A program made the position numbers and the translations under genes. DNA of 9,565 nucleotides from contig JACNIV010000343.1 of the NCBI GenBank assembly GCA_014382915.1, forward strand, positions 1 through 9,565. Reading direction: 5' to 3'. Every line of letters begins with the position of its first letter. Positions within the stretch are counted from its first letter, which is position 1. Positions 1 through 5,718 of the stretch are shown here, piece after piece. The DNA comes from Candidatus Cloacimonadota bacterium. Lineage in GTDB: Bacteria; Cloacimonadota; Cloacimonadia; Cloacimonadales; TCS61. Under the pieces are notes generated by a model that saw nothing but the letters and a program-made list of their open reading frames with translations, searched no databases and had not been told where the DNA came from.

Positions 1-276
1 GCAGAAAACCTTAATCTGAACAGCAATATCCCCGGTATCGATTTCAGTAAGATAATCCTGAAAGACATTGTAAAACATAAGGAAGGATATTGCAGTCCTG
101 TATTTCCAGTGGATCAGAACAAGCTGTTTTTCTATTACCTTTATCATCTGGAACGTCCAAACCAGAATCAATTCTACTCTCAAAAAGCCTTCTTTAAAAG
201 TGACATGATAAATAAGAAGTATGATCAATGGATCGAGCAATATAAAATAAAAAAAGGTATTAAGATAAAATACTGA
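1..276 (+). CDS. 3' end of a possible SurA/PPIC-type peptidyl-prolyl isomerase (partial)
   Basis: The window opens inside a reading frame whose last 91 codons are seen, ending in TGA at 274-276; the start lies outside. The visible part is basic and aromatic-rich. A stretch near residues 29-53 (GYCSPVF, then KLFFYYLYHLERP) is followed by a helical tail ending in WIEQYKIKKGIKIKY. That layout, a 'G-x-x-S-x-P-V ... long hydrophobic strand ... helix ... W-I-x-x-L/Y-K-x-x-x-x-I-x-I' ending, resembles the C-terminus of periplasmic SurA-like chaperones and PPIC isomerases, which fold outer-membrane proteins. This is a family-shape inference from a fragment: no catalytic domain is visible. The next gene starts 12 bases after the stop, so the two are probably co-transcribed. 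It could equally be an unrelated exported protein. Confidence 0.6.
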   Translation, partial: AENLNLNSNIPGIDFSKIILKDIVKHKEGYCSPVFPVDQNKLFFYYLYHLERPNQNQFYSQKAFFKSDMINKKYDQWIEQYKIKKGIKIKY

Positions 277-288
277 TCGGAGAATTTT

Positions 289-1194
289 ATGAATAAAAGT
301 AATTATCAGAATCTTCTGGATAATCTATATGAAGGCATCTATTATGTTGATATTAAAAAAACAATTAAATACTGGAGCAGTGGTGCGGAACGGATAACAG
401 GTTATTCCAGCGATGAAGTCCTCGGTAAAAGATGCAGTGAAGACATCTTGAAACCACAAAGTCTGGATGGCAGAGAAATGTGTAAAACAAATTGCATTCT
501 CACAGATACACTTAAAACAGGAAGTTTTGCACAAACCGAAATATATATAACTCACAAAGATGGCCATAAGGTTTTAATTGCCCTCAGGGTAGCTCCAATG
601 TACGATCATATAGGTAAAATTGTTGGCGTAACCCAGATCTTTACGGACAGCAAAGATAATATCGATCTTGACGAGAAAGAAGCTGAAAGCAGGAAGACAG
701 CCTATTTTGATCCCATAACGAAACTTCCTAACAAGAACAGTTTCGAAATGGTTCTGAATTCTACATTCAGCGGATTCCGAAGAAATAACTGGTCTTTCGG
801 GGTTTTCCTGTTCACTATAGATAATTTTAGTAAATTTAAAGATATTTATGATTTGGAAAGCTGTAATGAAATCCTAAAGAAAGTTAGTTATGCGATAGTG
901 GATAACCTGCGGCCTTTTGATACTCTTGGGAAATGGTCGGAACAGGAATTTGCTGCCATTGTAATAAACGTGGATGATGACAAACTTACACTGATCGGTG
1001 AAAGGATAAAAACATTGATCGAAAAAACAACCATCCCTGTAGGTAAAGGAAGTATAAAACTTACTCTTTCTATCGGGGCTTCAATTGCTTCACAAAATGA
1101 TTCATCCGAGATATTGATGAGCAAGGTGAAATCACACCTTGAACATAGTATTAAAAAAGGTGGAAATTGTCTTACAATAAAAATTAATACCTGA
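289..1194 (+). CDS. PAS domain protein with degenerate GGDEF domain, candidate c-di-GMP receptor
   Basis: A 301-residue protein with no signal peptide or membrane helix, so probably cytoplasmic. Residues about 5-120 form a PAS sensor domain (EGIYYVD, AERITGYSSDEVLGKRC) carrying three cysteines, C49, C65 and C69, in the C-x15-C-x3-C layout seen in a PAS subtype common in signalling proteins. Residues about 137-300 form a GGDEF domain (FDPITKLPNKNSF at its start) that is degenerate. The signature is SEQEF (217-221) instead of GGDEF/GGEEF, the first metal-binding Asp is T176, and the two guanine-contacting positions are K184 and N193. The inhibitory RxxD site is kept (R208-D211), five residues before SEQEF as in active enzymes. 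I infer no diguanylate cyclase activity but possible c-di-GMP binding, as known for PopA-type receptors. GGAGA at 279-283 supports the ATG. Confidence 0.9.
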   Translation: MNKSNYQNLLDNLYEGIYYVDIKKTIKYWSSGAERITGYSSDEVLGKRCSEDILKPQSLDGREMCKTNCILTDTLKTGSFAQTEIYITHKDGHKVLIALRVAPMYDHIGKIVGVTQIFTDSKDNIDLDEKEAESRKTAYFDPITKLPNKNSFEMVLNSTFSGFRRNNWSFGVFLFTIDNFSKFKDIYDLESCNEILKKVSYAIVDNLRPFDTLGKWSEQEFAAIVINVDDDKLTLIGERIKTLIEKTTIPVGKGSIKLTLSIGASIASQNDSSEILMSKVKSHLEHSIKKGGNCLTIKINT

Positions 1195-1260
1195 TCCCGA
1201 GATCTGTTACGATTATTTTCAGCAAAGCTGTTTCCACGCTCAAAAGAATTTAGGTAAAGT

Positions 1261-1911
1261 ATGAAATTCAAAGCTGTTATTTTTGATATGGACGGAGTTA
1301 TCATCGATAGTGAACCATTCTACCAGGAAGTGCAGATCGATCTCTTTCATAAAATGGGTATATTTGTTCCCCCGGAAGAATACAATACCTTTATCGGTGC
1401 CGGTATGCGGGAGATGTGGAATATGATAAAATCTTCCCGCCGTCTCACACAACACATAGAAGAACTGATTAAATTAAACAACAACGTCCTGCTGGAATAT
1501 TTCAAGGAATCGGCTGCATTAGTTCCAACACCTTTTTTTACTGATTTTCTTGCATCCATCCTGGCAGCAGGAATGAAGACAGCAGTTGCTTCTTCAACTG
1601 CCAAACCGGTAATCGAAGTTATCCTAAAGAAGTTGGACGTTTATAATTCATTTGATATTATCGTAAGCGGTGACGAAGTAGAAAATGGAAAACCAGCTCC
1701 CGACATCTTTTTGGAAACAGCTGCACGATTGAATGTAATACCTTCGGAATGTGCGGTAATAGAAGATTCTACTAACGGTGTGAAATCAGCAAAAAGCGCT
1801 GGCATGTACTGCCTTGGCTACCATAATCCACACTCAGGCTATCAGGATATTTCTGCTGCGGATAAAATAATTAATAGTTTTGCGAAAATCAACATTGATG
1901 ACCTGAAATGA
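1261..1911 (+). CDS. HAD-superfamily phosphatase (beta-phosphoglucomutase/phosphatase-like, subfamily IA)
   Basis: A 216-residue haloacid-dehalogenase-type hydrolase, the usual length for this group. Motif I is FDMDGV (nucleophile D9, acid/base D11). Motif II is in VASST (S111), motif III is K144 in GKPAPD, and motif IV is E168-D169 in IEDSTNG. A helical cap domain lies between motifs I and II, at about residues 17-85. This pattern fits phosphatases and mutases acting on small phosphorylated sugars, phosphoglycolate or nucleotides; the sequence does not fix the substrate. An in-frame TAA at 1255-1257 makes ATG 1261 the first possible start, preceded by a modest AGG at 1252-1254. Its last four bases (ATGA, 1908-1911) are the start of the secreted nucleotidase gene, so the two are translationally coupled. 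That makes a role in nucleotide or sugar-phosphate salvage plausible. Confidence 0.93.
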   Translation: MKFKAVIFDMDGVIIDSEPFYQEVQIDLFHKMGIFVPPEEYNTFIGAGMREMWNMIKSSRRLTQHIEELIKLNNNVLLEYFKESAALVPTPFFTDFLASILAAGMKTAVASSTAKPVIEVILKKLDVYNSFDIIVSGDEVENGKPAPDIFLETAARLNVIPSECAVIEDSTNGVKSAKSAGMYCLGYHNPHSGYQDISAADKIINSFAKINIDDLK

Positions 1912-3527
1912 AAAAGAATTGGATTATTCTCGTTTTCTTATTTCTTCCTGTTATCATTTTTACAGTAACCGTCGATACTCTTTTTATTCTGCATACCACC
2001 GATATTCACGGTCATCTTTTGCCGTATGATTATTTTAACGATGAGCCGTCCGATCGCGGTCTGGCAAAGATCTTCACAAAAGTGCAGGAATATAGAGCAG
2101 AGTATAACAATGTACTCCTGATAGATAGTGGTGACTTGATCCAGGGAACACCACTTACTTATTATTTTAACATGATAGAACCCGAAGTTCCCAATCCCAT
2201 GATACTTGCAATGAATACAATGAACTATGATGCATTTACAGTTGGCAATCATGACATTGAGCAAGGTATTGCTGTTTATACCAGGTTGGAAAAGCAATCT
2301 GAATTTCCATGGCTTTCTGCAAATTCCTGTCTGGATGATGGTTCAACTTTTTATTCTCCGTATAAGATCATAGAGAAAAACGGGATCAAAATTGGTATTC
2401 TGGGACTTACAACACCGGGAATTCCAATGTGGCTCGATGAAAGTCTTTACCCTGGGATAACCTGGAAAGACATGGTGGAAACAGCTCGTATTTATACTGA
2501 TTCCCTGCTTTCTGAAACAGATATCCTTCTGGGTTCGTTCCATTCTGGTTTTGATGAGAATGAAGGATTAGAAAAGTGCAAACTGATGGGCGTTCCTGTG
2601 GATAATGCTTCCGGATTGGTTGCAGAAAAAGTTCCTGGTTTCGACGTTATTTTTGGCGGACACTCACATCGAATTGTACCACAAAACAAAATCACAATTT
2701 CAAGTGATGAAACGCTTAAGATCAATTCCGGCTGCCACGGTATAAATCTTGGTGTGGTAAGGATAATATACCAGATTGACGACCAGGAAGTTACAATACT
2801 TGAAAAGAGCGGTTGGGTAGAACCGGTGAATAATATTGAACCCTCTGATGAGCTTCTTGCTTTAAGCAAACCATATCATCAAAAAATATTAAAATATATC
2901 AGAAAAAATATCGGAACACTTACAGATACTCTCAGCGGAGAAAATTCTCGATTTGAGGACACACCTCTCATGGAGCTTATCAATAATGCCCAAATGGATT
3001 TTACAGATGCAGATATCTCCTTTGCAGCATGTTTCAAACCGGAACTAAAGATCCCACCCGGAGATATTAAGATCAAAGATATTTATAATATGTATCCTTA
3101 CGAAAACTATCTTTATGTTGTAGAAATGACAGGAAAGCAGATCAAAGACTTCCTTGAATATTCAGCAAGATACTATATCTGGGATGGAAATGAAATTTCA
3201 GCTAATCTCACAATGAAAGGCTATAATTGCGATATGGCAGAAGGAATATCCTATACTGTAGATGTTACACAAAAGGTTGGTAAGCGTATCAAAGATATAA
3301 TCATAACAGCAACCGGTGAACCTCTTGATATAAGCAAGGAATATAAAGTAGCAATGAACAGTTACAGGGCAAGTGGTGGAGGTGGTCATATGGGGGCTGC
3401 AAAAGCTTCACAGGCGAAAGTTATCTTTAAATCCAGTAAAGAAATGAGAAATATCCTGGCCGATTACATTATCGAACTGGGCGGAATAAAACTGGAAATC
3501 GATAATAATTGGCATATAGAAAAATAA
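1908..3527 (+). CDS. Secreted 5'-nucleotidase / 2',3'-cyclic-nucleotide phosphodiesterase family metallophosphoesterase
   Basis: A 539-residue exported enzyme of the UshA/CpdB family. Residues 1 to about 22 are a basic start plus a hydrophobic stretch typical of a signal peptide, so it should act in the periplasm or outside. The two-metal calcineurin-like domain follows: D32 and H34 in TTDIHGHL, D73/D76 in DSGD, N114-H115 in GNHD, H212 in FHSG, and H252/H254 in GGHSH. The C-terminal substrate domain (about 334-510) carries YPYENYLYVVEMTG near 397-409 and SYRASGGGGH near 485-494. The stretch GYNCDMAEGISYTVDV followed by GKRI resembles the CpdB type, which hydrolyses 2',3'-cyclic nucleotides and 3'-nucleotides, more than plain UshA; that is from memory of the families. 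All metal ligands seem present. It overlaps the HAD gene by four bases and probably feeds nucleosides into salvage. Confidence 0.93.
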   Translation: MKKNWIILVFLFLPVIIFTVTVDTLFILHTTDIHGHLLPYDYFNDEPSDRGLAKIFTKVQEYRAEYNNVLLIDSGDLIQGTPLTYYFNMIEPEVPNPMILAMNTMNYDAFTVGNHDIEQGIAVYTRLEKQSEFPWLSANSCLDDGSTFYSPYKIIEKNGIKIGILGLTTPGIPMWLDESLYPGITWKDMVETARIYTDSLLSETDILLGSFHSGFDENEGLEKCKLMGVPVDNASGLVAEKVPGFDVIFGGHSHRIVPQNKITISSDETLKINSGCHGINLGVVRIIYQIDDQEVTILEKSGWVEPVNNIEPSDELLALSKPYHQKILKYIRKNIGTLTDTLSGENSRFEDTPLMELINNAQMDFTDADISFAACFKPELKIPPGDIKIKDIYNMYPYENYLYVVEMTGKQIKDFLEYSARYYIWDGNEISANLTMKGYNCDMAEGISYTVDVTQKVGKRIKDIIITATGEPLDISKEYKVAMNSYRASGGGGHMGAAKASQAKVIFKSSKEMRNILADYIIELGGIKLEIDNNWHIEK

Positions 3528-3546
3528 TCTTAATTCCTGTAATGTA

Positions 3547-3567
3547 GAATTTGACATAATCAAATTC
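3547..3567. promoter_or_regulatory. Perfect inverted repeat over a TTGACA box (possible operator)
   Basis: Eight-base perfect arms, GAATTTGA at 3547-3554 and TCAAATTC at 3560-3567, are separated by five bases. The left arm overlaps the TTGACA box at 3551-3556, so a dimeric regulator bound here would compete with RNA polymerase. The size and symmetry are those of a repressor operator; no regulator gene is recognisable nearby. Confidence 0.45.
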
Positions 3568-3579
3568 ATATTTTATTTG
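3551..3579 (+). promoter_or_regulatory. Putative promoter for the small-membrane-protein/butyrate kinase operon
   Basis: A perfect TTGACA -35 hexamer lies at 3551-3556, in the 91-base gap after the nucleotidase gene. A weak -10 candidate, TATTTG (3574-3579), sits 17 bases further on and matches only the first three positions of the consensus. The -35 box and the location support a new transcription unit here; the exact -10 is unsure. Confidence 0.4.
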
Positions 3580-3604
3580 GAATTATCTTTTTAAGAATCA
3601 TATA

Positions 3605-3612
3605 AGGGGAGG
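3605..3612 (+). promoter_or_regulatory. Strong ribosome binding site AGGGGAGG
   Basis: AGGGGAGG lies six bases before the ATG at 3619. It is the strongest Shine-Dalgarno sequence in the window and fixes the start of the first small membrane protein. It suggests that this 102-residue protein is made in quantity. Confidence 0.7.
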
Positions 3613-3618
3613 AAGTAA

Positions 3619-3927
3619 ATGCCGGTTTCAATGAAAACATCAGAAAAGAATTTTATAAAAAAGATGCTGCAATGGGATCAGAAAAAGGCATCGATCGAAG
3701 TTATAATTAATTCGGTATTTCTTATTATCGGAGCTTTAGTAATTCTAACTGACGTGTATTTTACTTATAGATATCTGAATAATCATGCGTCTATCTGGGT
3801 GATCATGCCGGGTTATGTAATTGGCATATTACTACTGTCTATTTATCTTGTAGGAGATCTGCGTATAAAAGAACGGCGTTATTTTGCATCGATCCTTAGA
3901 AGGATTATTACAAGGAAAAAAAAATAA
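3619..3927 (+). CDS. Small two-helix membrane protein, function unknown
   Basis: I do not recognise this 102-residue protein. It has a basic amphipathic N-terminus (about 1-26), a first membrane helix near 27-50 (IINSVFLIIGALVILTDVYF), a short loop, a second helix near 58-78 and a strongly basic tail ending in ITRKKK. By the positive-inside rule both ends should be cytoplasmic. There are no cysteines or catalytic motifs. Translation starts after an unusually strong AGGGGAGG. The gene opens the transcription unit leading to a second two-helix protein and butyrate kinase, so a link to acyl-phosphate or acid handling at the membrane is possible but unproven. A run of nine A precedes the TAA stop (3916-3924), a plausible polymerase slippage site. 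Confidence 0.75.
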   Translation: MPVSMKTSEKNFIKKMLQWDQKKASIEVIINSVFLIIGALVILTDVYFTYRYLNNHASIWVIMPGYVIGILLLSIYLVGDLRIKERRYFASILRRIITRKKK

Positions 3928-3928
3928 T

Positions 3929-3946
3929 CGGGTGAAGATGTACCCG
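3929..3946 (+). other. Small hairpin between the two membrane-protein genes
   Basis: CGGGT (3929-3933) can pair with ACCCG (3942-3946) around an eight-base loop, starting two bases after the stop codon of the first membrane protein. No T-run follows, so it is not a convincing intrinsic terminator. It might stabilise the upstream message or cause partial attenuation. Confidence 0.3.
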
Positions 3947-3972
3947 GATTTCAGAATCTGTTCATTATGGGA

Positions 3973-3988
3973 ATCAATTCGAATTGAT
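3973..3988. promoter_or_regulatory. 16-base perfect palindrome upstream of the second membrane protein
   Basis: ATCAATTCGAATTGAT is its own reverse complement and ends 16 bases before the ATG at 4005, just ahead of the ribosome binding site. Its half-site TCAATTC/GAATTGA resembles the arms of the inverted repeat at 3547-3567 (GAATTTGA/TCAAATTC), but with the half-sites in opposite order. A further GAATTG follows at 3991-3996. It could be an operator or an RNA hairpin near the ribosome binding site. Confidence 0.4.
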
Positions 3989-4004
3989 CTGAATTGGAGG
4001 AATT

Positions 4005-4307
4005 ATGAATAAAGAAATTAATAAGGTAACCAAACGTCATCAATTACCATGGTATTCTATATCACTTTTATTAACTATTCTTGGCGCGGTTTCTATTATA
4101 TTACTTTTTGGAGTTTATTTTTATAATGAGCAAGGTATTGTTTTCTGGAGTATTATCGTTGCCTGGATAGCGATTCTTCTGGGAGCAGCAATGGAAATCG
4201 GCAGACAGGAAAAATTAAGAAGAAAAATGGAATCTGAAAAAGAGCAATTGATAATCGAACTATCGCAGGCGTTGGCAAAAAACAAAAAAGAAAAAGAAAC
4301 CAAATGA
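4005..4307 (+). CDS. Small two-helix membrane protein with charged cytoplasmic tail, function unknown
   Basis: I do not recognise this 100-residue protein. A basic N-terminus (1-15) leads to a first membrane helix near 17-40 (SISLLLTILGAVSIILLFGV), a short loop (NEQG), a second helix near 46-66 and a highly charged, probably coiled-coil tail (about 67-100, with EKLRRKMESEKEQL). The topology matches the preceding small protein, although I see no clear sequence similarity between them. GGAGG at 3996-4000 fixes the ATG. Its final ATGA is the start of butyrate kinase, so the two are translationally coupled and probably work together, for example by placing the kinase at the membrane. That role is inference only. 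The 3' end is A-rich, with A6, A6 and A5 runs split by single bases. Confidence 0.75.
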   Translation: MNKEINKVTKRHQLPWYSISLLLTILGAVSIILLFGVYFYNEQGIVFWSIIVAWIAILLGAAMEIGRQEKLRRKMESEKEQLIIELSQALAKNKKEKETK

Positions 4308-5371
4308 GGGTATTGATAATAAATCCGGGTTCTACTTCCACAAAAATAGCTGTTTTCGAAAACGAAAAGGAAATCTATTTAAAGAACATAAAACATCCTT
4401 CCGACAAAATCAGTGAGTATGAAAAAATCGCTGACCAGTATCACTTTCGAAAAGAAACTATTTTAGAAGAACTGCAGATTGCCGGTATTGAATTAAAGAC
4501 CATAGACTGCATTGTGGCTCGGGGAGGATTAGTTAAACCAATTCCTTCTGGTGTTTATAAAGTAACCGAAAGCTTAAAAGCCGATCTGCTAAAAGGAATT
4601 ATGGGAGAACATGCCAGCAACCTGGGTGGTCTTATTGCAGATGAAATCGCCTGTTCCCTACCGGGTGTTAATGCTTACATTGTCGACCCTGTGGTAGTGG
4701 ATGAGATGGAAGATGTGGCGCGTATTTCCGGTCATCCGGAATTCGAAAGAATATCGATTTTTCATGCATTGAACCAGAAAGCAATTGCACGAACTCATGC
4801 TAAGAAACTAGGCATAGCGTATGAAGAATTAAATCTTATTGTTGTTCATCTGGGTGGAGGTATTTCCGTGGGAGCGCATAAAAAGGGAAAAGTAGTGGAT
4901 GTGAACCAGGCTCTGAATGGTGAAGGACCGTTCTCTCCGGAGCGCAGTGGTACTCTTCCTGCAGATGCATTAGCAGAACTCTGTTTCAGCGGGAAATACA
5001 CCCTTGCTGTTATCAAGAAGATGATAACCGGTAAAGGTGGACTTGTAGCCTATATGGGAACAAACGACGCCCACAAAGTGGAAATGCTTGTTCGAGATGG
5101 AGATAAAAAAGCCAAACTCATCCAGGATGCAATGAGCTACCAGATAGCAAAAGAGATCGGGGCTATGAGCACTGTGCTGAAAGGCAAAGTAGATGCCATT
5201 CTTCTTACCGGTGGATTAGCAAAAAATTCACTGTTAGTTGATTATGTCAAAGATATGGTATCATATATTGCACCTGTATATTTATATCCTGGAGAAGATG
5301 AAATGAAAGCTCTTGCCATGAATGGCTTCATGGTACTGAAAGGAGAAGCTGAGGTCCTGGATTATCAATAA
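4304..5371 (+). CDS. buk: Butyrate kinase (ASKHA acetokinase family)
   Basis: A 355-residue protein of full family length. It catalyses butyryl phosphate + ADP to butyrate + ATP in the cytoplasm; some family members also use branched-chain or propionyl phosphates. Visible motifs are NPGSTSTK at 7-14 (phosphate binding), ARGG at 72-75, DPVV at 128-131, FHALNQKA at 153-160, VHLGGGISVGAH at 181-192, NGEGPFSPERSG at 205-216, LTGGLA at 301-306 and PGEDEM at 329-334. These mark butyrate kinase rather than acetate kinase. The start overlaps the stop of the upstream membrane protein, with no good Shine-Dalgarno of its own, so translation is coupled. The gene ends in tandem stops, TAATAA. The usual partner, phosphate butyryltransferase (ptb), is not in this window. 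Confidence 0.96.
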   Translation: MRVLIINPGSTSTKIAVFENEKEIYLKNIKHPSDKISEYEKIADQYHFRKETILEELQIAGIELKTIDCIVARGGLVKPIPSGVYKVTESLKADLLKGIMGEHASNLGGLIADEIACSLPGVNAYIVDPVVVDEMEDVARISGHPEFERISIFHALNQKAIARTHAKKLGIAYEELNLIVVHLGGGISVGAHKKGKVVDVNQALNGEGPFSPERSGTLPADALAELCFSGKYTLAVIKKMITGKGGLVAYMGTNDAHKVEMLVRDGDKKAKLIQDAMSYQIAKEIGAMSTVLKGKVDAILLTGGLAKNSLLVDYVKDMVSYIAPVYLYPGEDEMKALAMNGFMVLKGEAEVLDYQ

Positions 5372-5393
5372 TAAACAAGACCAGATCATCGAA

Positions 5394-5711
5394 ATGCTCA
5401 ATCCGGAAAAAGCATTCGAGAAAATAAAACTGAATACGAATAATTCTGATTTCTTTCTACTTGATCTTCGTTCTCCAGAAAAGGTAAGTGCTTCAAAATT
5501 CGGTGATTCTTTACATCTGGACTATAATGATGAGTCTTTTGATGACGAACTGGAAAAACTGGATAGGAATAAAATTTACTTTGTTTTTTGTACAAGAGGT
5601 TTGAAATCTAGTATTGCAGTAGAAATGATGGAAGACCTCGGCTTTAAAGAAGTTTATGGACTTGCAGGCGGTTTAATTGCCTGGCAGAAAAAAGGATATA
5701 AGTTATTTTGA
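5394..5711 (+). CDS. Single-domain rhodanese-like protein
   Basis: A 105-residue cytoplasmic protein that is essentially one rhodanese domain. It has LLDLRSPEK near 22-30, the active-site loop CTRGLKS (C66 to S72) with the persulfide-forming cysteine, and the closing signature GFKEVYGLAGGLIAW near 83-97. Such proteins carry sulfane sulfur on the cysteine, transferring it to acceptors such as thiols or cyanide; the physiological acceptor here is unknown. It starts 22 bases after butyrate kinase and ends 7 bases before the TPR-GGDEF start, so it probably belongs to the same operon. ATG 5394 lacks a clear ribosome binding site, so the start is less certain, but the domain is complete from here. 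Confidence 0.92.
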   Translation: MLNPEKAFEKIKLNTNNSDFFLLDLRSPEKVSASKFGDSLHLDYNDESFDDELEKLDRNKIYFVFCTRGLKSSIAVEMMEDLGFKEVYGLAGGLIAWQKKGYKLF

Positions 5712-5718
5712 TATTATC

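Noticed and set aside
1195..1260. A regulatory element in the gap before the HAD gene (CAGC-AAA-GCTG)
   Set aside because: Four-base arms are within chance, and no promoter box is visible.
5677..5718. An in-frame TTG start giving the TPR-GGDEF protein 14 more residues
   Set aside because: It would overlap the rhodanese by 35 bases and put charged residues ahead of the signal peptide; ATG 5719 gives a normal signal peptide start.
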